Shown: positions 1-12,611 of the stretch, in pieces
Layout of the letters: the number at the start of each line of letters is the position of its first letter
Numbering within the stretch: the stretch's first letter is position 1
DNA from: Coenobita brevimanus
Taxonomy: Eukaryota > Arthropoda > Malacostraca > Decapoda > Coenobitidae
Reading direction: 5' to 3'
Length of the DNA stretch: 64,000 nucleotides
NCBI GenBank assembly: GCA_032717465.1
Contig: CM064669.1
Location: forward strand, 43,944,001-44,008,000
Notes under the pieces: model-generated
Told to the model about the DNA's origin: nothing
Databases searched by the model: none
The model's input: the letters and a program-made list of their open reading frames with translations, nothing else
Position numbers and translations under genes: made by a program

Positions 1-780
1 TCATCATATTCAGTGGCTTGACTCCATCAAGGCCATGACATTCTTTTTACCCCTACACCGCGGGGATGTTTTTGCGCTCCTTGCACGTCCCGCGAGGATA
101 TTCGCGCTCTGACTGACTTTTTAAAAATATTTGCCAAAAATCAGTTATTAGTCCCAGAATATTATATTTACAAATGCATATGGCACATACCTTCAGCTTT
201 CTCCTGGGATGTTTGTTGAGCCTTCGTCGAGTACCGTAGGACTTGTGGAGACTTAAGAAGTTGGGTAACGAGGTCTCCACTTTACACTTCCTGACACCCT
301 GTAATGTGATTACCACAGCCTGATATTATCACTAGAAACACTATTCTATGATTTTCAAGTAGTTTGGAATCCATACGCCAAAAAAAAAGAACACTGTGAA
401 AGCATTGAAAATTACGAGCGCGTACGAGCTTCCCACTTGCGATTGCGTACCCCGCTGGTATTCTGTCATTTATTATTCATAAACACACTCACACTTTATA
501 TTCCTATTACTTTATTACACTTATATTCATTTTCACTCCAGGCATTAACTTTCTCGTTCAGTAAACTAGCACAGAAAGCAAAGCTTTCACTGTCATTACT
601 TCAAGTATTTGTACTCATATTCTTATATTAGTAATTATTTACATTTTTATTTACACTATGTTATACACTGTCACTTCCAGTAACTAAGGGCTCCTTTCCC
701 TTGGAGCCAGGATGAACTTGGGACACTGAAGCACTCGTAGTTTATCACCATTTACTCCACTGGCTCATCACATGATTCAC
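1..780. other. Non-coding stretch, nothing recognised
   Basis: Short open frames only, none with a recognisable domain or biased composition. A minus-strand frame at 53-316 is basic and lysine/arginine-rich but matches no family I know. There is no repeat of note apart from AT-rich sequence around 600-680. Confidence 0.5.
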
Positions 781-1022
781 CAGAAAGATTGTAGTCACTG
801 TCCATCATTATCATGGATAAATTAGCCAGTTCACGCTCCACAGCAGGCATTTGGTTCTTTACCCCTTCCCACACGAGGTTTAGTAGGGGTAGAGGTCACA
901 GGGCCCTCTAGAAGTGGCGGAAATGGAGGGGCGCGAGTGCCACATGCTTTCATCTCAAGAGACAACACTGAACTAAATGACGAGGCGGATATGGGGCCGC
1001 CAAGGGTTGACAACATCAGCAT
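700..1022 (-). pseudogene. Possible decayed protein remnant (unidentified)
   Basis: On the minus strand an open frame from 1022 to 831 runs on, after an apparent frame change near 840, into a second short frame ending near 767. The second part is acidic and serine-rich (a stretch reading MMDSDYNLSGES). The composition looks protein-like, and the acidic start vaguely recalls the N-termini of piggyBac-type transposases, but no catalytic motif is visible. It may be chance. No promoter or partner gene is seen. Confidence 0.2.
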
Positions 1023-1571
1023 GGTGACAGCTGCTAATTTATATGCTGTGAAATGATTGGCAGGAAATTAGGTAGTTCCAGGTGAATGTAAATATCACTT
1101 AGGCTTCTTCCTTCCTTTCTTATATGTATTTTCATTACGAGAATAGATTATATGGCATATTTCAAAGGGAAATTACCGGGGAAAATTAATGAACAAGTGC
1201 ACATGGGGTGTTGCCAGGTGATAATAGCCAATTCCAGGTGTTTGGCACTATCAGTTACCTTTTTTTTTTTTTTTTTTTGGTATATATTATTTTGTATAAG
1301 AATAGGGCATAGGGCTTATTTCAATAGGTGAAATCAGTGGAAAATTCCGGGGAAGATTTGCTTAGCGCAGCGCGGCTGGTCAGGCGAGAGGAGAGGGTAA
1401 TGGAGGGGAGGTAGGGAGGGGAGTCAAGAACGGGGATAAATGGCTAAATTGTCAAGTGGATGGGAGTATAGATGACATTAGCTGTGCTGACTATTGTTGG
1501 ACACTGGCAGTACTGATAGATAATACAAGCCACCACTTGAAAGCCAGGGAGAATTCAAAGTAACACAGAAT
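1023..1571. other. Non-coding stretch with a T tract
   Basis: No coding signal. A T tract lies at about 1260-1278. The sequence at 1380-1440 is G/A-rich. Nothing else is recognised. Confidence 0.5.
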
Positions 1572-1721
1572 CGCAAAAGTGACGCCCCGCGGTATGATCC
1601 ATTATGCCCAAGCATCACGAAAGTGACGCCCCGGTATGATCCATTACGCCCAAGCATCACAAAAGTGACGCCCCGCGGTATGATCCATTACGCCCAAGCA
1701 TCACGAAAGTGACGCCCCGCA
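1572..1721. repeat. 44-bp tandem repeat, about 3.5 copies
   Basis: Three near-identical units, one lacking 2 bp, plus a partial unit built around GTGACGCCCCGCGGTATGAT. The array ends directly on AGTTAAGGGGTTAA, the terminal motif of the MITE-like family seen across the window. Confidence 0.85.
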
Positions 1722-1739
1722 GTTAAGGGGTTAAAAAAG

Positions 1740-1821
1740 CCATTCTCCCAAATTCCCCAGGACTTTTTTTTTTTCTACCCCGGGGTAGGATCTAAAAAAT
1801 CTATTCTCCCAAATTCCCCAT

Positions 1822-1862
<41 letters not shown>

Positions 1863-1892
1863 CAGGGTAGTATCTTGTAGCTCGAAGGGTTA
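1740..1892. repeat. Two-copy direct repeat with an expanded T tract
   Basis: A roughly 60-bp unit (ATTCTCCCAAATTCCCC, a T tract, then a TACCCC-GGGGTA-like palindrome) occurs twice. The T tract has about 11 T in the first copy and about 34 in the second. The second copy ends on CGAAGGGTTAA, again the MITE-like terminus. Confidence 0.75.
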
Positions 1893-2556
1893 AGTACAGC
1901 CTCCTTTATTTCCCTCAGTATAAGAGAGTCTTTCCAAGTGGTAAAAAGGAAAAAAGTCTGGAGGTAACACAAGTGTATTAAATAAGTCATCGTGGTACTG
2001 AAAAGGTTAACTCCTTTAACGTCATGACATAATTTTACTGTATTTTTGCTGCTGTCTGGCTGTTTTATTTAGTTTAGGAAGAACCTTAGCTATACGATAA
2101 ACATCTTCTGTCCAATGTACTTTTCAGTGTTTGTTCTTACCACACAAACGAATTACTCAGCTTCGGGAATTATGTCTAGCAGTGTTGGGTGTAGGGAAGG
2201 CTGCATCAAACTCATCCACTTGGGGAAGTGTTCCCAATGCTGAGTCAAATGGTCTGGTGGAAGAAAGAAAAATGCAAAAGATTATTCATAGGTTTAAAAA
2301 GGTTAGATTCTTTGTAATTTTGTTTTTCATTCCCATCTCTGGGACTGGACACTGACCAATTATGAGCTTTAGGATGTAATTTTTTTATTCTAATTTTTGG
2401 TCTTGCTTTCACCAGTGTATTTACACGGCTTGGGGCATATTTGTATTAGTTAATGAATTATTGAAGGCTATTTCTAACACCTTTAGTTCGAAATTTTTTA
2501 CTAAGTAGAGTAAAATCGGGTTAAAAGTGTTAAAGTAACGTCCTGTACCTGTACCA
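1893..2556. other. Non-coding stretch with a MITE-like remnant
   Basis: No supported gene. A partial copy of the dispersed TTAA-ended motif lies at about 2007-2080 (GTTAACTCCTTTAACGTCATG, then GCTGTCTGGCTGTTTTATTTAG). Confidence 0.5.
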
Positions 2557-2673
2557 ACCCCTTTAGTCGTTATTTCTTATTCATTCACGACGTTGACGTC
2601 TTAGTTTATTACGCTTGCTGGTTCCTGACGATTGTATTCAGCTTTATGGAGACGTGTTGTAGTGAACGGGTTA
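2557..2673 (+). mobile_element. MITE-like element copy (TTAA-ended family)
   Basis: Reads from ACCCCTTTAGTCG through GACGTC, TTATTACGCTTGCTGG and GACGATTGTATTCAG to GTAGTGAACGGGTTA. This is the same order of sub-motifs seen in many other places in the window. The element is short and non-coding with roughly inverted ends, which suggests a non-autonomous DNA transposon. No transposase is present, and the piggyBac link rests only on the TTAA ends. Confidence 0.55.
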
Positions 2674-4004
2674 CTGATGGCTGTCTTGTAGTGAACGGGT
2701 TGCTGATGGCTGTCTTGTAGTGAACGGGTTACTGATGGCTGTCTTGTAGTGAACGGGTTACTGATGGCTGTCTTGTAGTGAACGGGTTACTGATGGCTGT
2801 CTTGTAGTGAACGGGTTACTGATGGCTGTCTTGTAGTGAACGGGTTTGAACGGGTTACTGATGGCTGTCTTGTAGTGAACTGGTTACTTGAACGGGTTAC
2901 TTATGGCTGTCTTGTAGTGAACGGGTTACTGATGGCTGTCTTGTAGTGAACGGGTTACTTATGGCTGTCTTGTAGTGAATGGGTTACTTATGGCTGTCTT
3001 GTAGTGAACGGGTTACTTATGGCTGTCTTGTAGTGAACGGGTTACTTATGGCTGTCTTGTAGTGAACGGGTTACTTATGGCTGTCTTGTAGTGAACGGGT
3101 TACTTATGGCTGTCTTGTAGTGAACGGGTTACTTATGGCTGTCTTGTAGTGAACGGGTTACTTATGGCTGTCTTGTAGTGAACGGGTTACTTATGGCTGT
3201 CTTGTAGTGAACGGGTTACTTATGGCTGTCTTGTAGTGAACGGGTTACTTATGGCTGTCTTGTAGTGAACGGGTTACTGATGGCTGTCTTGTAGTGAACG
3301 GGTTACTTATGGCTGTCTTGTAGTGAACGGGTTACTTATGGCTGTCTTGTAGTGAACGGGTTTGAACGGGTTACTGATGGCTGTCTTGTAGTGAACTGGT
3401 TACTTGAACGGGTTACTTATGGCTGTCTTGTAGTGAACGGGTTACTGATGGCTGTCTTGTAGTGAACGGGTTACTTATGGCTGTCTTGTAGTGAACGGGT
3501 TACTTATGGCTGTCTTGTAGTGAACGGGTTACTTATGGCTGTCTTGTAGTGAACGGGTTACTTATGGCTGTCTTGTAGTGAACGGGTTACTTATGGCTGT
3601 CTTGTAGTGAACGGGTTACTTATGGCTGTCTTGTAGTGAACGGGTTACTTATGGCTGTCTTGTAGTGAACGGGTTACTTATGGCTGTCTTGTAGTGAACG
3701 GGTTACTTATGGCTGTCTTGTAGTGAACGGGTTACTTATGGCTGTCTTGTAGTGAACGGGTTACTTATGGCTGTCTTGTAGTGAACGGGTTACTGATGGC
3801 TGTCTTGTAGTGAACGGGTTACTTATGGCTGTCTTGTAGTGAACGGGTTACTTATGGCTGTCTTGTAGTGAAGGGGTTACTTATGGCTGTCTTGTAGTGA
3901 ACGGGTTACTTATGGCTGTCTTGTAGTGAAGGGGTTACTTATGGCTGTCTTGTAGTGAACGGGTTATTTATGGCTGTCTTGTAGTGAACGGGTTACTTAT
4001 GGCT
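2655..4004. repeat. 29-bp minisatellite, about 46 copies
   Basis: The unit TGTCTTGTAGTGAACGGGTT plus ACTTATGGC repeats for about 1.35 kb with very low divergence. The main variation is CTTATGG versus CTGATGG. A distinctive irregular block (CGGGTTTGAACGGG followed by AACTGGTTACTTGAACGGG) occurs twice, about 516 bp apart (from 2841 and from 3357), so part of the array was duplicated as a larger unit. The unit matches the 3' end of the MITE-like copy that precedes it. There is no spacer diversity and no open reading frame. Confidence 0.95.
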
Positions 4005-4095
4005 ATAACCCTTCCAGTTGGAAAAGTCTCTGTCAAGCAGAAAAACATGGTGTGGAGGTAGGAGGAATAAGATAAATACGTCATGGAAATAAAGA

Positions 4096-4270
4096 GGTTA
4101 ACCTGTTCAGTATCCTGACGACGCCTTTATTTGCTCCTGTTACTTGCGGCCGGTTTTATACAGCTTGGCAGAGACGTCTGGTAGTAAAGGTCATGAAATT
4201 CTTTCCTACTACGAGACTTCCCATAACTTAGTAAAATGGTCCGGCAGTAGCAAGCAGTAAGTATTGATGC
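4096..4270 (+). mobile_element. MITE-like element copy (partial)
   Basis: GGTTAACCTGTTCAGTATCC, then a GCTCCTGTTACTTGCGGCCG-like core, GGTTTTATACAGCTTGG and GAGACGTCTGGTAGTAAAGG follow in the family order. The downstream flank leads directly into the next minisatellite. Confidence 0.5.
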
Positions 4271-4271
4271 C

Positions 4272-4526
4272 ATGAGAGTGAAGGGTAATGATGCCATGGC
4301 AGTGAAGGGTAATGAAGCCATGGCAGTGAAGGGTAATGAAGCCATGGCAGTGAAGGGTAATGAAGCCATGGCAGTGAAGGGTAATGATGCCATGACAGTG
4401 AAGGGTAATGATGCCATGACAGTGAAGGGTAATGATGCCATGGCAGTGAAGGGTAATGATACCATGACAGTGAAGGGTAGTGATGCCATGGCAGTGAAGG
4501 GTAATGATGCCATGGCAGTGAAGGGG
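4272..4526. repeat. 24-bp minisatellite, 10-11 copies
   Basis: The unit is GTGAAGGGTAATGATGCC plus ATGGCA. Because 24 is a multiple of three, both strands stay open: MAVKGNDA octapeptides on the plus strand and MASLPFTA on the minus strand. This is a consequence of the period rather than evidence for a protein. The array ends on GTGAAGGGGTTAA, the MITE-like terminus. Confidence 0.92.
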
Positions 4527-4880
4527 TTAAGGTAATTAAATTGGTCTAGAGACAGCAGGAATAAAATAAAGACATCATTTTATTAGAGAATGCTTGACGT
4601 TTAAATAGCCTGGTGGTAGAAAGAAATAAACAGTAATGCAGACGCTATCGTACAGAAGGGGTTAAAATGGTCATTTAACCCTGCAAACCCATGACGTACT
4701 ATTTTATTTTGTTTACACTATGTTCAGACTTTTTAAACTGCAGGGTTAGAGAGTTTTTTGCACCCATTTGCAACAGAGGGCCTTCACCAAGCTTAATAAA
4801 ATCGTGTGGAGGTTGCAAGAATAAACCAGTAGAACGTGTCAGCCGATTGCAGAAATTAAAGTGAGATGTTCAGTACTTTT
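4527..4880. other. Non-coding stretch with MITE-like remnants
   Basis: CAGAAGGGGTTAAAATGG (about 4652), TTAACCCTGCAAACCCATGA (about 4676) and an AATAAAATCGTGTGGAGG core (about 4796) are pieces of the dispersed TTAA-ended family. No gene is visible. Confidence 0.5.
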
Positions 4881-5700
4881 TTCTTTAAAAAATGGAATAT
4901 GGAATAGCATATAGGTGGTTAGGCCATATGGAACGAATGCAATGGGAGAGTTTATGAGAGCGAGGTCCTTGGAAAAAGAGGAGGAGGCGGATGGAGGGGA
5001 AGGTTGAGAGAAAAGGTTGGGTGCTGTATATGGGAGTGTATGAGAGAGGGTAGTGGATATGGGAGTGTATGAGGGAGGACGGTGTATGTGGGAGTGTATG
5101 AGGGAGGACGGTGTATGTGGGAGTGGATGAGGGAGGATGGTGTATGTGGGAGTGTATGAAGGAGGGTGGTGTAATAGTATATGGGAGTGTCTGAGTGACG
5201 GTGATCAATGGGGGAGGGCGATGTATGAGGGAGGGTTTGATTGAGGGTGGTGTGTGAGAGTATAAGAGGGAAAGTAGTGTATGAGGAGTGTTGGTGTATG
5301 AGAGAGGCTGGTGTGGTATAAGAGGGAGCGTAATAAGGAAGGTGAAGTATGAGGGAAAGTGATGTATCATTGAAGGTGATGAAGTTTAAGAGTTTGCAAT
5401 ATTATAGAAGGTAAGGGAGTGTATGTAAGAGGGAAGGAGTGTATTAGGAGGGTGGTGGTCTCATGGAATGTTGGGAGTTTTGAGTGAGTGTATGAGGAAG
5501 TGTATGGGGGAGGGTCTGAATCTGACAGGGTATCGTATAATGTTGGGGAGTATATGAGCGTGCACTAGGGTGGATGATGAGGAAGTGTATGAGGGAAGGT
5601 GGTGTATGAGGGATGGTGGCATGTGGAGGGTATATGAAGGAGTGAGGTGGATGAAGACGGATGGTGTATGGGGAAGGGTAGTGTGAAGGGTGGGGGGGGT
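4881..5700. repeat. Degenerate G-rich tandem repeat (GTGTATGAGGGAGG type)
   Basis: Imperfect roughly 30-bp units of the form GGGAGTGTATGAGGGAGG with GGTGTATG linkers run for about 800 bp. Minus-strand open frames rich in P, S, H and L are by-products of this composition. Confidence 0.8.
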
Positions 5701-6730
<1,030 letters not shown>

Positions 6731-7560
6731 AACGAGGGAATGAATGGGTTGTTGTGTGTGGCTACGGGGTTGTGTGGCTGTTGTTGTGTGGTTGTAGTGT
6801 TGCGTGGTTGTGGTGTGATGATGGTTATAGTGTGTGGTTGTGGTATGATGGTTATAGTGGTGTGTGGTTGTGTTGTGTGGCTTGGTTGTAATGTGTGGTT
6901 GTAGCGTTGTGTGGTTGCTGTATGATGGTTTTAGTGATGTAGGTTGTATTGGTGGTTTGAATGGTGGCGTTTTGTGGTTGTAATGAAAGTGGTGGTGGTG
7001 GCGATGCTGTGTGGTAGTGGTGGTGATGGCAATGCTGTATGGTAGTGGTGATGGTCTTTGGTTGTGGCGATTCTGTATACCCCTGTAGTTGTTGTGGTGC
7101 TATATAGTTGTGATAGTGGTGGTGCTGTGTAGTTGTGTTGGTAATGGTGGTGGTGTCTCTGATGATACTGTGTAGTTGCGGTGGTGCTGTGTGATTGTGG
7201 TGATAAGGTTGTGGTGGTGGTCTTTAATTGTGGTTGTGGTGTGTGGTTGTTAGTGGTGTTTAGTTGTGGTTCTGGTTTGTGGTTGTGATGGTAGGGTGGT
7301 ATTGTCATATTGTGGTGGTGCTATGTGATTGTAGTGGTAGTGGTGATGGTGGTGGTGTGTTTGTGCTGGGATGTTTCTGGTGATGCTCTGTGGCTGTGAT
7401 GGTAGTGCTGGTGCTGTGGTGGTGGCGGTGTTGTGTGGTAGTTGTCGTGGTGGTGATGCCGTGTGGCTGTGGTGATAATTGTGTTTTACACTTGCGGTTA
7501 TGGTTGAGGTGCTAGTGATGGTAGTGGTGCTGCTACATGGTAGTTGTGGTGGTGTGTGGT
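6731..7560. repeat. Degenerate GT/TGG-rich satellite
   Basis: Loose GTGGTTGTGGTGTGTGG-type units run for about 830 bp. The reverse complement resembles the CACCACACTACACC-type blocks at 19.4-20.5 and 24.4-25.1 kb. Threonine/histidine-rich minus-strand frames here are compositional. Confidence 0.75.
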
Positions 7561-7777
7561 ATCTTCACGTGCGAGGTGGAAAATATTGATGATGCATGAG
7601 CGTAGCAATTTTATTTGCATAAACAGGTCGGTTATCATAATTAGTGTGTTTGTTAAATATTCCTGCCCTTTGGAATCACACGGCAAACAGGACCATCTTT
7701 ACTTCTGGAGAAACGATAGACTCAAAGCTTGTAAAATTCGTCCCTAAAAATTTAATTAACAATAGGAACTAGAAAAT

Positions 7778-7808
<31 letters not shown>

Positions 7809-9153
7809 CAATAAGGTGCCTTATCACATTTCAAAAGCTGAATGTCCCAGGTGGGAAGAAAATGTAGTAAGGAAGTCTATCCTGGATCTGTAATTTGTGC
7901 AGAAGAAAGAATAACAGCGCCGCTTTACCCTTGACTGTGGGTTTCTTTTATATGAAGAAAATCGTCTGGTGGTGGTTGGAGTGAAATACAAAGTTCTCAG
8001 TTACGCATCAAAATGACATCCGTAACAGTTTTTAATAATTCCTGCTGCAGTGATTTCCATAACCCGAATGAAATCGTGTGACGTAAGCCAGAAGTATGTA
8101 TAATAAAATTATTTACTTCTCAGGTGAATGAAGTCGTCTGGCGTTAGCTGGAATTGCGTATCAACTCAGCTCCACTCACTCCTTCACCTGAATAAAATTG
8201 TCTGACGTTAGTGGAAATATGACCCTAGAGTTGTGCCTACCGTAAGGGAGTTAAGGTAGGCAGTTACTTTGTTAGTCTTTAGTCTTCAACAAGAACTCAA
8301 CAGCGGTCAGTGTTATATGTAATGTACATTTTCTTTTTCTTTGCCTGGTGAACAGGGACAAGAAGGAAACAATCTATTGAGACCTTTATACAAATTTGTA
8401 ATCCCATCATATCATCATTGATATATTTGTTTCCAGAGCCTTCAAGATTAACCCCTTCAGGCGATGACGTCATGTATATATTGCTGTTGTTGCCTTAACG
8501 ACGAATTTGCTAATCACATTGGACGGGTTAGGTATAGCCTTCGTCAACTCCTTCCCTACTTAATTGTTCCCCTAAACGGAATGAAGGTCTTCGGTAGCAG
8601 CAAGACTAAATTAGAAGTAACGTACTTAGGCTGAAGATGTTAAAAGTCAAAATCTGACGTGCCTTTCATATAGCGAATTAAATCTTACATACGGTTATTT
8701 TTGGGATGCCACTTGCGTTAGATAGTTTTATGTATCAAGTACATATTTATGTATTTTGAGTTTTGCATCTCTGTATATATAATTGTGTACAGGCCTACGT
8801 GCCATATGCATAGGAATGATACCGCGAAGGAGAAGGCAAACCACACATACTTCACAACAATTACAACAATTACTGGAGCCCCTGGCGAAGCTAAAACGTG
8901 CTTGGTTTCTCTGTAAAGCCTGACAGCACTCAGTGATGTGGGATGCAGGCTAAACAAATCAAGTAATCATAAGTGTCGTATAAGTAATCGTCAGGACTTA
9001 TGGGCTTGCCTTCCCTTTGTGGTTCAAGCTGTGAGAAGACGGCCGTATATGCCACAAATTATTTACTTATGTTTAATTAGTCTGTCTCACTTTCCAGGTA
9101 TGTACAGACTACGGCAGGTGTACACAGGCGTTCTTGTAAGTACTGGCTTTGAT

Positions 9154-9156
<3 letters not shown>
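7561..9156. other. Non-coding stretch with several MITE-like fragments
   Basis: A T tract lies at about 7780-7808. Four fragments of the dispersed family occur in the orientation AATAAAATCGTCTGG...GCTGGAAT at about 7960, 8060, 8130 and 8195. A TTAACCCCTTCAGGCGATGA terminus lies at 8451. No gene is supported. Confidence 0.55.

Positions 9157-9240
<84 letters not shown>
9157..9240. repeat. (CA)n microsatellite, about 84 bp
   Basis: An uninterrupted CA/TG dinucleotide tract. Overlapping open frames reading TH or CV repeats are artefacts. Confidence 0.98.
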
Positions 9241-9242
<2 letters not shown>

Positions 9243-10410
9243 CGACAAAAACATTATCGCTTCGCCTTGTAAAGCCGGGCGATAAATATCTCTCCTGGGT
9301 GTAATATATGTAACCCTGTGTATACAACAGGAAAAAATAAACAAGGTGTAACGTTATCGAAGAAGCTAACATGGTAGTGTGTAACTGTGTTCAGGAATAC
9401 TAACATATACGTGCACCTCAGTTGTACTGTTGGGTCGACAGGGTAAATGGGAAAAGAAACTGAATCCCCAAGTCTGACCGGCACGATAATCGGACTCAGG
9501 ATCTTCCTTTCATACGGTGAACGTTACGACTCTTGCCCCACAGGGTCCCCCTCACGTGAAGGTGTGAGCCAGTAGTCAGGACTGTCAGTGCAGTAATTTT
9601 TATATGACACTTTAGATCTTTCGGGATCTTTTAAGTCCTTTGAGATCTCAGAGATCGCCGTGTCATACACGTGATGTCGTGTGTCCAAAGTCATCCTTGT
9701 GGGTCAGATATATCGATTGAAGTCTTCATATCTGGACGGAGAGGTTGTGATGCGTTAGGATGGTGGTGTGTGGTGAGGCATGATGTGGTACTATACCTTG
9801 TGGAGATTAGCGTTATAGGCGGCTCGATAAGGTGTCTGTACAACGTAGGGAGCACAAAATAGGTGGCGTGAGTGGAGAGTGGTGGACGGGATCAGTCCAG
9901 ACGGTGTTGGATGGTTGGACAGGGCATGGTTGGGCAGGGCAAAGTTAATTAGCTCCATAAATGGACACTTTATAGATTGGTCAGTATGGACGTCGTGTTG
10001 TTCTGAATCAAAACTTTCCTCCTGAACAAGAAAAAATAGAAACTGTAACGAAGAAGCAGGTAAACTCCCCTCCCACATTCCTGAAGTCAATTGGCGCATA
10101 TACAACTATGTGGGCGTGCTGAAGCCGAAAGTGGAGGTAAATTCACATTGTGGCAAAAATAATGCAGAGAGAAAACTTCATCGCTCCCTTGGTTTAAAAC
10201 AGTTTCCATTGTTATTTGTTGGTATTTTGTTAGGTCTCTGTACCTGTGTATACAGTATATGTGTGTGTGTTATAGGGGTCGTCAGCTGTCAGTATTAATT
10301 CCACGCTTTTATAGCCCATATTGGCATTGTTCCTTGTGTGTTTGTTGCGTCTGTCATTGTGTGCTTGCCCTGTTTCCTGCCCTTTGATTGTGAGTGCCAG
10401 TGTGTGTTTT

Positions 10411-10412
<2 letters not shown>
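9241..10412. other. Non-coding stretch with a possible tRNA-like segment
   Basis: On the minus strand at about 9545-9480 a GTGGGGCAAGAGTCG-like A-box region and an AAGATCCTGAGTCCG-like B-box region suggest a very decayed tRNA-derived SINE. The evidence is weak. The remainder has no recognisable feature. Confidence 0.25.
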
Positions 10413-10450
<38 letters not shown>

Positions 10451-10456
10451 ACTATA

Positions 10457-10504
<48 letters not shown>
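10413..10504. repeat. Compound (TC)n then (AT)n microsatellite
   Basis: A TC tract (about 10413-10448) is followed after a 12-bp break by an AT tract (about 10460-10504). Confidence 0.95.
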
Positions 10505-10507
<3 letters not shown>

Positions 10508-11265
10508 CCCTGCCATTTACCCAAACATCCATAAAACATTGTCATTTTTCTGTCCATAATTCGTATATCCTACCAAAAGAATTTTCTTCTTTTACTGTAC
10601 CATTTTTGATATTCAGAAAATCGACAGCCACAGCACCAAAAATTCTTCCTTTGTATTTTGCTGCATTTGTTTTTCAGTATCCTATCAAATCGTCCTCTAT
10701 CAAAGTTACATAAAAAAAAAAAAAAAATTCTTCTGTTACAATTTCTGTCTCTTCAAGTTTTACTGCTTTTCCACAAAATATCTTCTGCTGTTCTTCTACC
10801 GTATTTTAAAATTGTTTAAATAAAAATTCTTCTACCACTGGTACGTCAAGCATTCTTCATAATACGACAAAGGTTTTTTCACCACAGTTCGATCAAAACA
10901 GTCCTTTCATTGCCATTCAGCCTAAAAATACTCGAGAAATTCTCCTACCATTATTCCTTAAGTAATTCTTTTGTCATTCCCAGTGGGCCTCACATCCATC
11001 AAAAGTTATTCCATCATTATCATTCCATCAGTATCCCTTCTATCACTAGTCCACCAGAAATGGTTGTATCATTTTTCCACCAAGTATCCCTCGGTCTCTT
11101 CCGTCAGCCTAAAACCCCATTATTCACCTCTCTGTATTACTAACAAATTCTTCTGTCAGTATCCACAAGTTCTCATACTAGCATTCCATCATTTTTTTTT
11201 TCTTTCATTGTTCCGTTAATGCTCTGTAGTACTGATCCCTCCAAAATTCTTCCATAGTTATTCCG

Positions 11266-11281
11266 TAAAATATATATATAT

Positions 11282-11326
<45 letters not shown>

Positions 11327-11371
11327 TAGATAGATAGATAGATATAGATAGATATAGATATATATATATAT

Positions 11372-11407
<36 letters not shown>

Positions 11408-11412
11408 ATAGA
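11266..11412. repeat. Compound (AT)n / (GATA)n microsatellite
   Basis: Alternating AT and GATA tracts inside repeat A copy 1. They are absent at the matching position of copy 2. Confidence 0.95.
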
Positions 11413-11570
11413 TAATTCCGCAGTTGGAAATTAATAGAAAAAATATCAGTCATTAGTTCACTAAATATTTCTTTTCTCCAGTATGATTTAACAGCTATCA
11501 AAATATCTTTCTATCACTTCCATTTGACACGACATCCATTGTAATTACTTGTGTAATTATTGCACAAAAA

Positions 11571-11924
11571 ATGTGTCCTACCAAACATCCCTCTATATTT
11601 GTTGCCTCAGATATCCCTCCGTCACTCCCACTGAATCTAACACCCATGAAAAATACTCGTTTCTTTACTCCATCACAAGTTCTTCACAATTCATACATAA
11701 TTCTCTATTCCATTAAAACTCGTATCTCTGTTAAAGCAAAATATCCTCCTATCACAAAGCGTCTGTACTGCGGCCTGCCTCCATGCCTGCCTCCCTTCCC
11801 CTCAGACTTCAAGGCAATTAAAGTCACGCCAGAACTTCAAAATCCTGGACCACTTCAGGCCTCTCTCGTCCCTCCACCAGCCAATCACCCTTCCCCCTCG
11901 CACGGGGCCAAACTTTATATCTGA
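11571..11924 (+). CDS. Small open frame conserved between copies of repeat A (unknown function)
   Basis: A 117-codon frame starts MCPTKHPS and contains a proline-rich middle (PPCLPPFPSDFKAI) and end (LVPPPANHP). The same frame is open at the matching place in the second copy (38355-38705). By hand alignment the two peptides differ at about 11 positions, with about the same number of silent differences, which is fewer replacements than neutral drift would give. The flanks are visibly more diverged. There is no signal peptide, domain or known family. It could be a short protein of the repeat or just a slowly evolving C-rich segment, and no function should be assigned. Confidence 0.25.
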   Translation: MCPTKHPSIFVASDIPPSLPLNLTPMKNTRFFTPSQVLHNSYIILYSIKTRISVKAKYPPITKRLYCGLPPCLPPFPSDFKAIKVTPELQNPGPLQASLVPPPANHPSPSHGAKLYI

Positions 11925-12019
11925 CCACTACAATACGCTCAACAGAATTCTCGTACTCCATAACTTTCATTGAATCTTATTTTTCGTTTTCACATGACAG
12001 TTGTCTTTGTAACAAAAGA

Positions 12020-12053
<34 letters not shown>

Positions 12054-12200
12054 TTTTAATGGCCACAGGGAGTGGCACAGTACAGAGGACCTTCATTGAG
12101 GTTTACTGTAAATGTAGCTGGATGTCGATCTTGTTTCATTTTCCCACCTCTCGTGACGTCAGATGTTCCTGTACTTCTTCAGGCGTGTCATTCCCTTTCC

Positions 12201-12611
12201 ACAAAGCACATTCGTGAAAAAGTGTGAGATTAAAGCGCTTCTGAATGCTCTTCCTGCTGCGTTCGAGCCGGACCCTCTGCTGCCACCCTCCCCGTTAATC
12301 ATTAACACGCCCTTTCAACCACCCAGGTTACCTAAAAACTTCGCAGTTAACACGCTGCCTTATATTAAGGTTAATAAGGTTTAGATTGGGGAAGGATTGC
12401 CCATGTGCGCTTTAACTAATTTGCTTTTGCAGTTTTTCGTGTCGTTGAATGTCAAGATATTTTGACTAATATTGGTATCACATGTTGGCCATAGTGCTGA
12501 TGCCTGTTTTCACGAGCATAGAAGAGTCTGTACGAAATTGATGGGCGGATATGAAGGGGCAGAGAGGATAGGTGTGGTAGGGCAGGGTTAGGTGGATGTG
12601 GTGGGGTAGCA
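12201..12611. other. Non-coding stretch, nothing recognised
   Basis: No supported gene. The last part becomes G-rich and leads into the 35-bp array. Confidence 0.5.

Larger units (their letters stand above)
10530..12200 (+). repeat. Dispersed 1.6-kb repeat A, copy 1
   Basis: This block, T/C-rich on the plus strand with recurring AAAATTCTTCTACC-like phrases, is homologous in the same orientation to 37480-38990. Similarity is about 75 percent by eye on the left and rises to about 94 percent between 11571 and 11924. AT and GATA microsatellites (11266-11412) and an AT tract (12021-12050) interrupt this copy but not the other. The class of element is unknown: no terminal repeats, RT or transposase motif is visible. 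Confidence 0.75.

Noticed and set aside
2655..4004. CRISPR-like array of 29-bp repeats
   Set aside because: Units are directly adjacent with no spacers, and the context is eukaryotic. It is a minisatellite.
4885..5370. 161-aa minus-strand proline/serine/histidine frame
   Set aside because: Reading through degenerate G-rich repeats.
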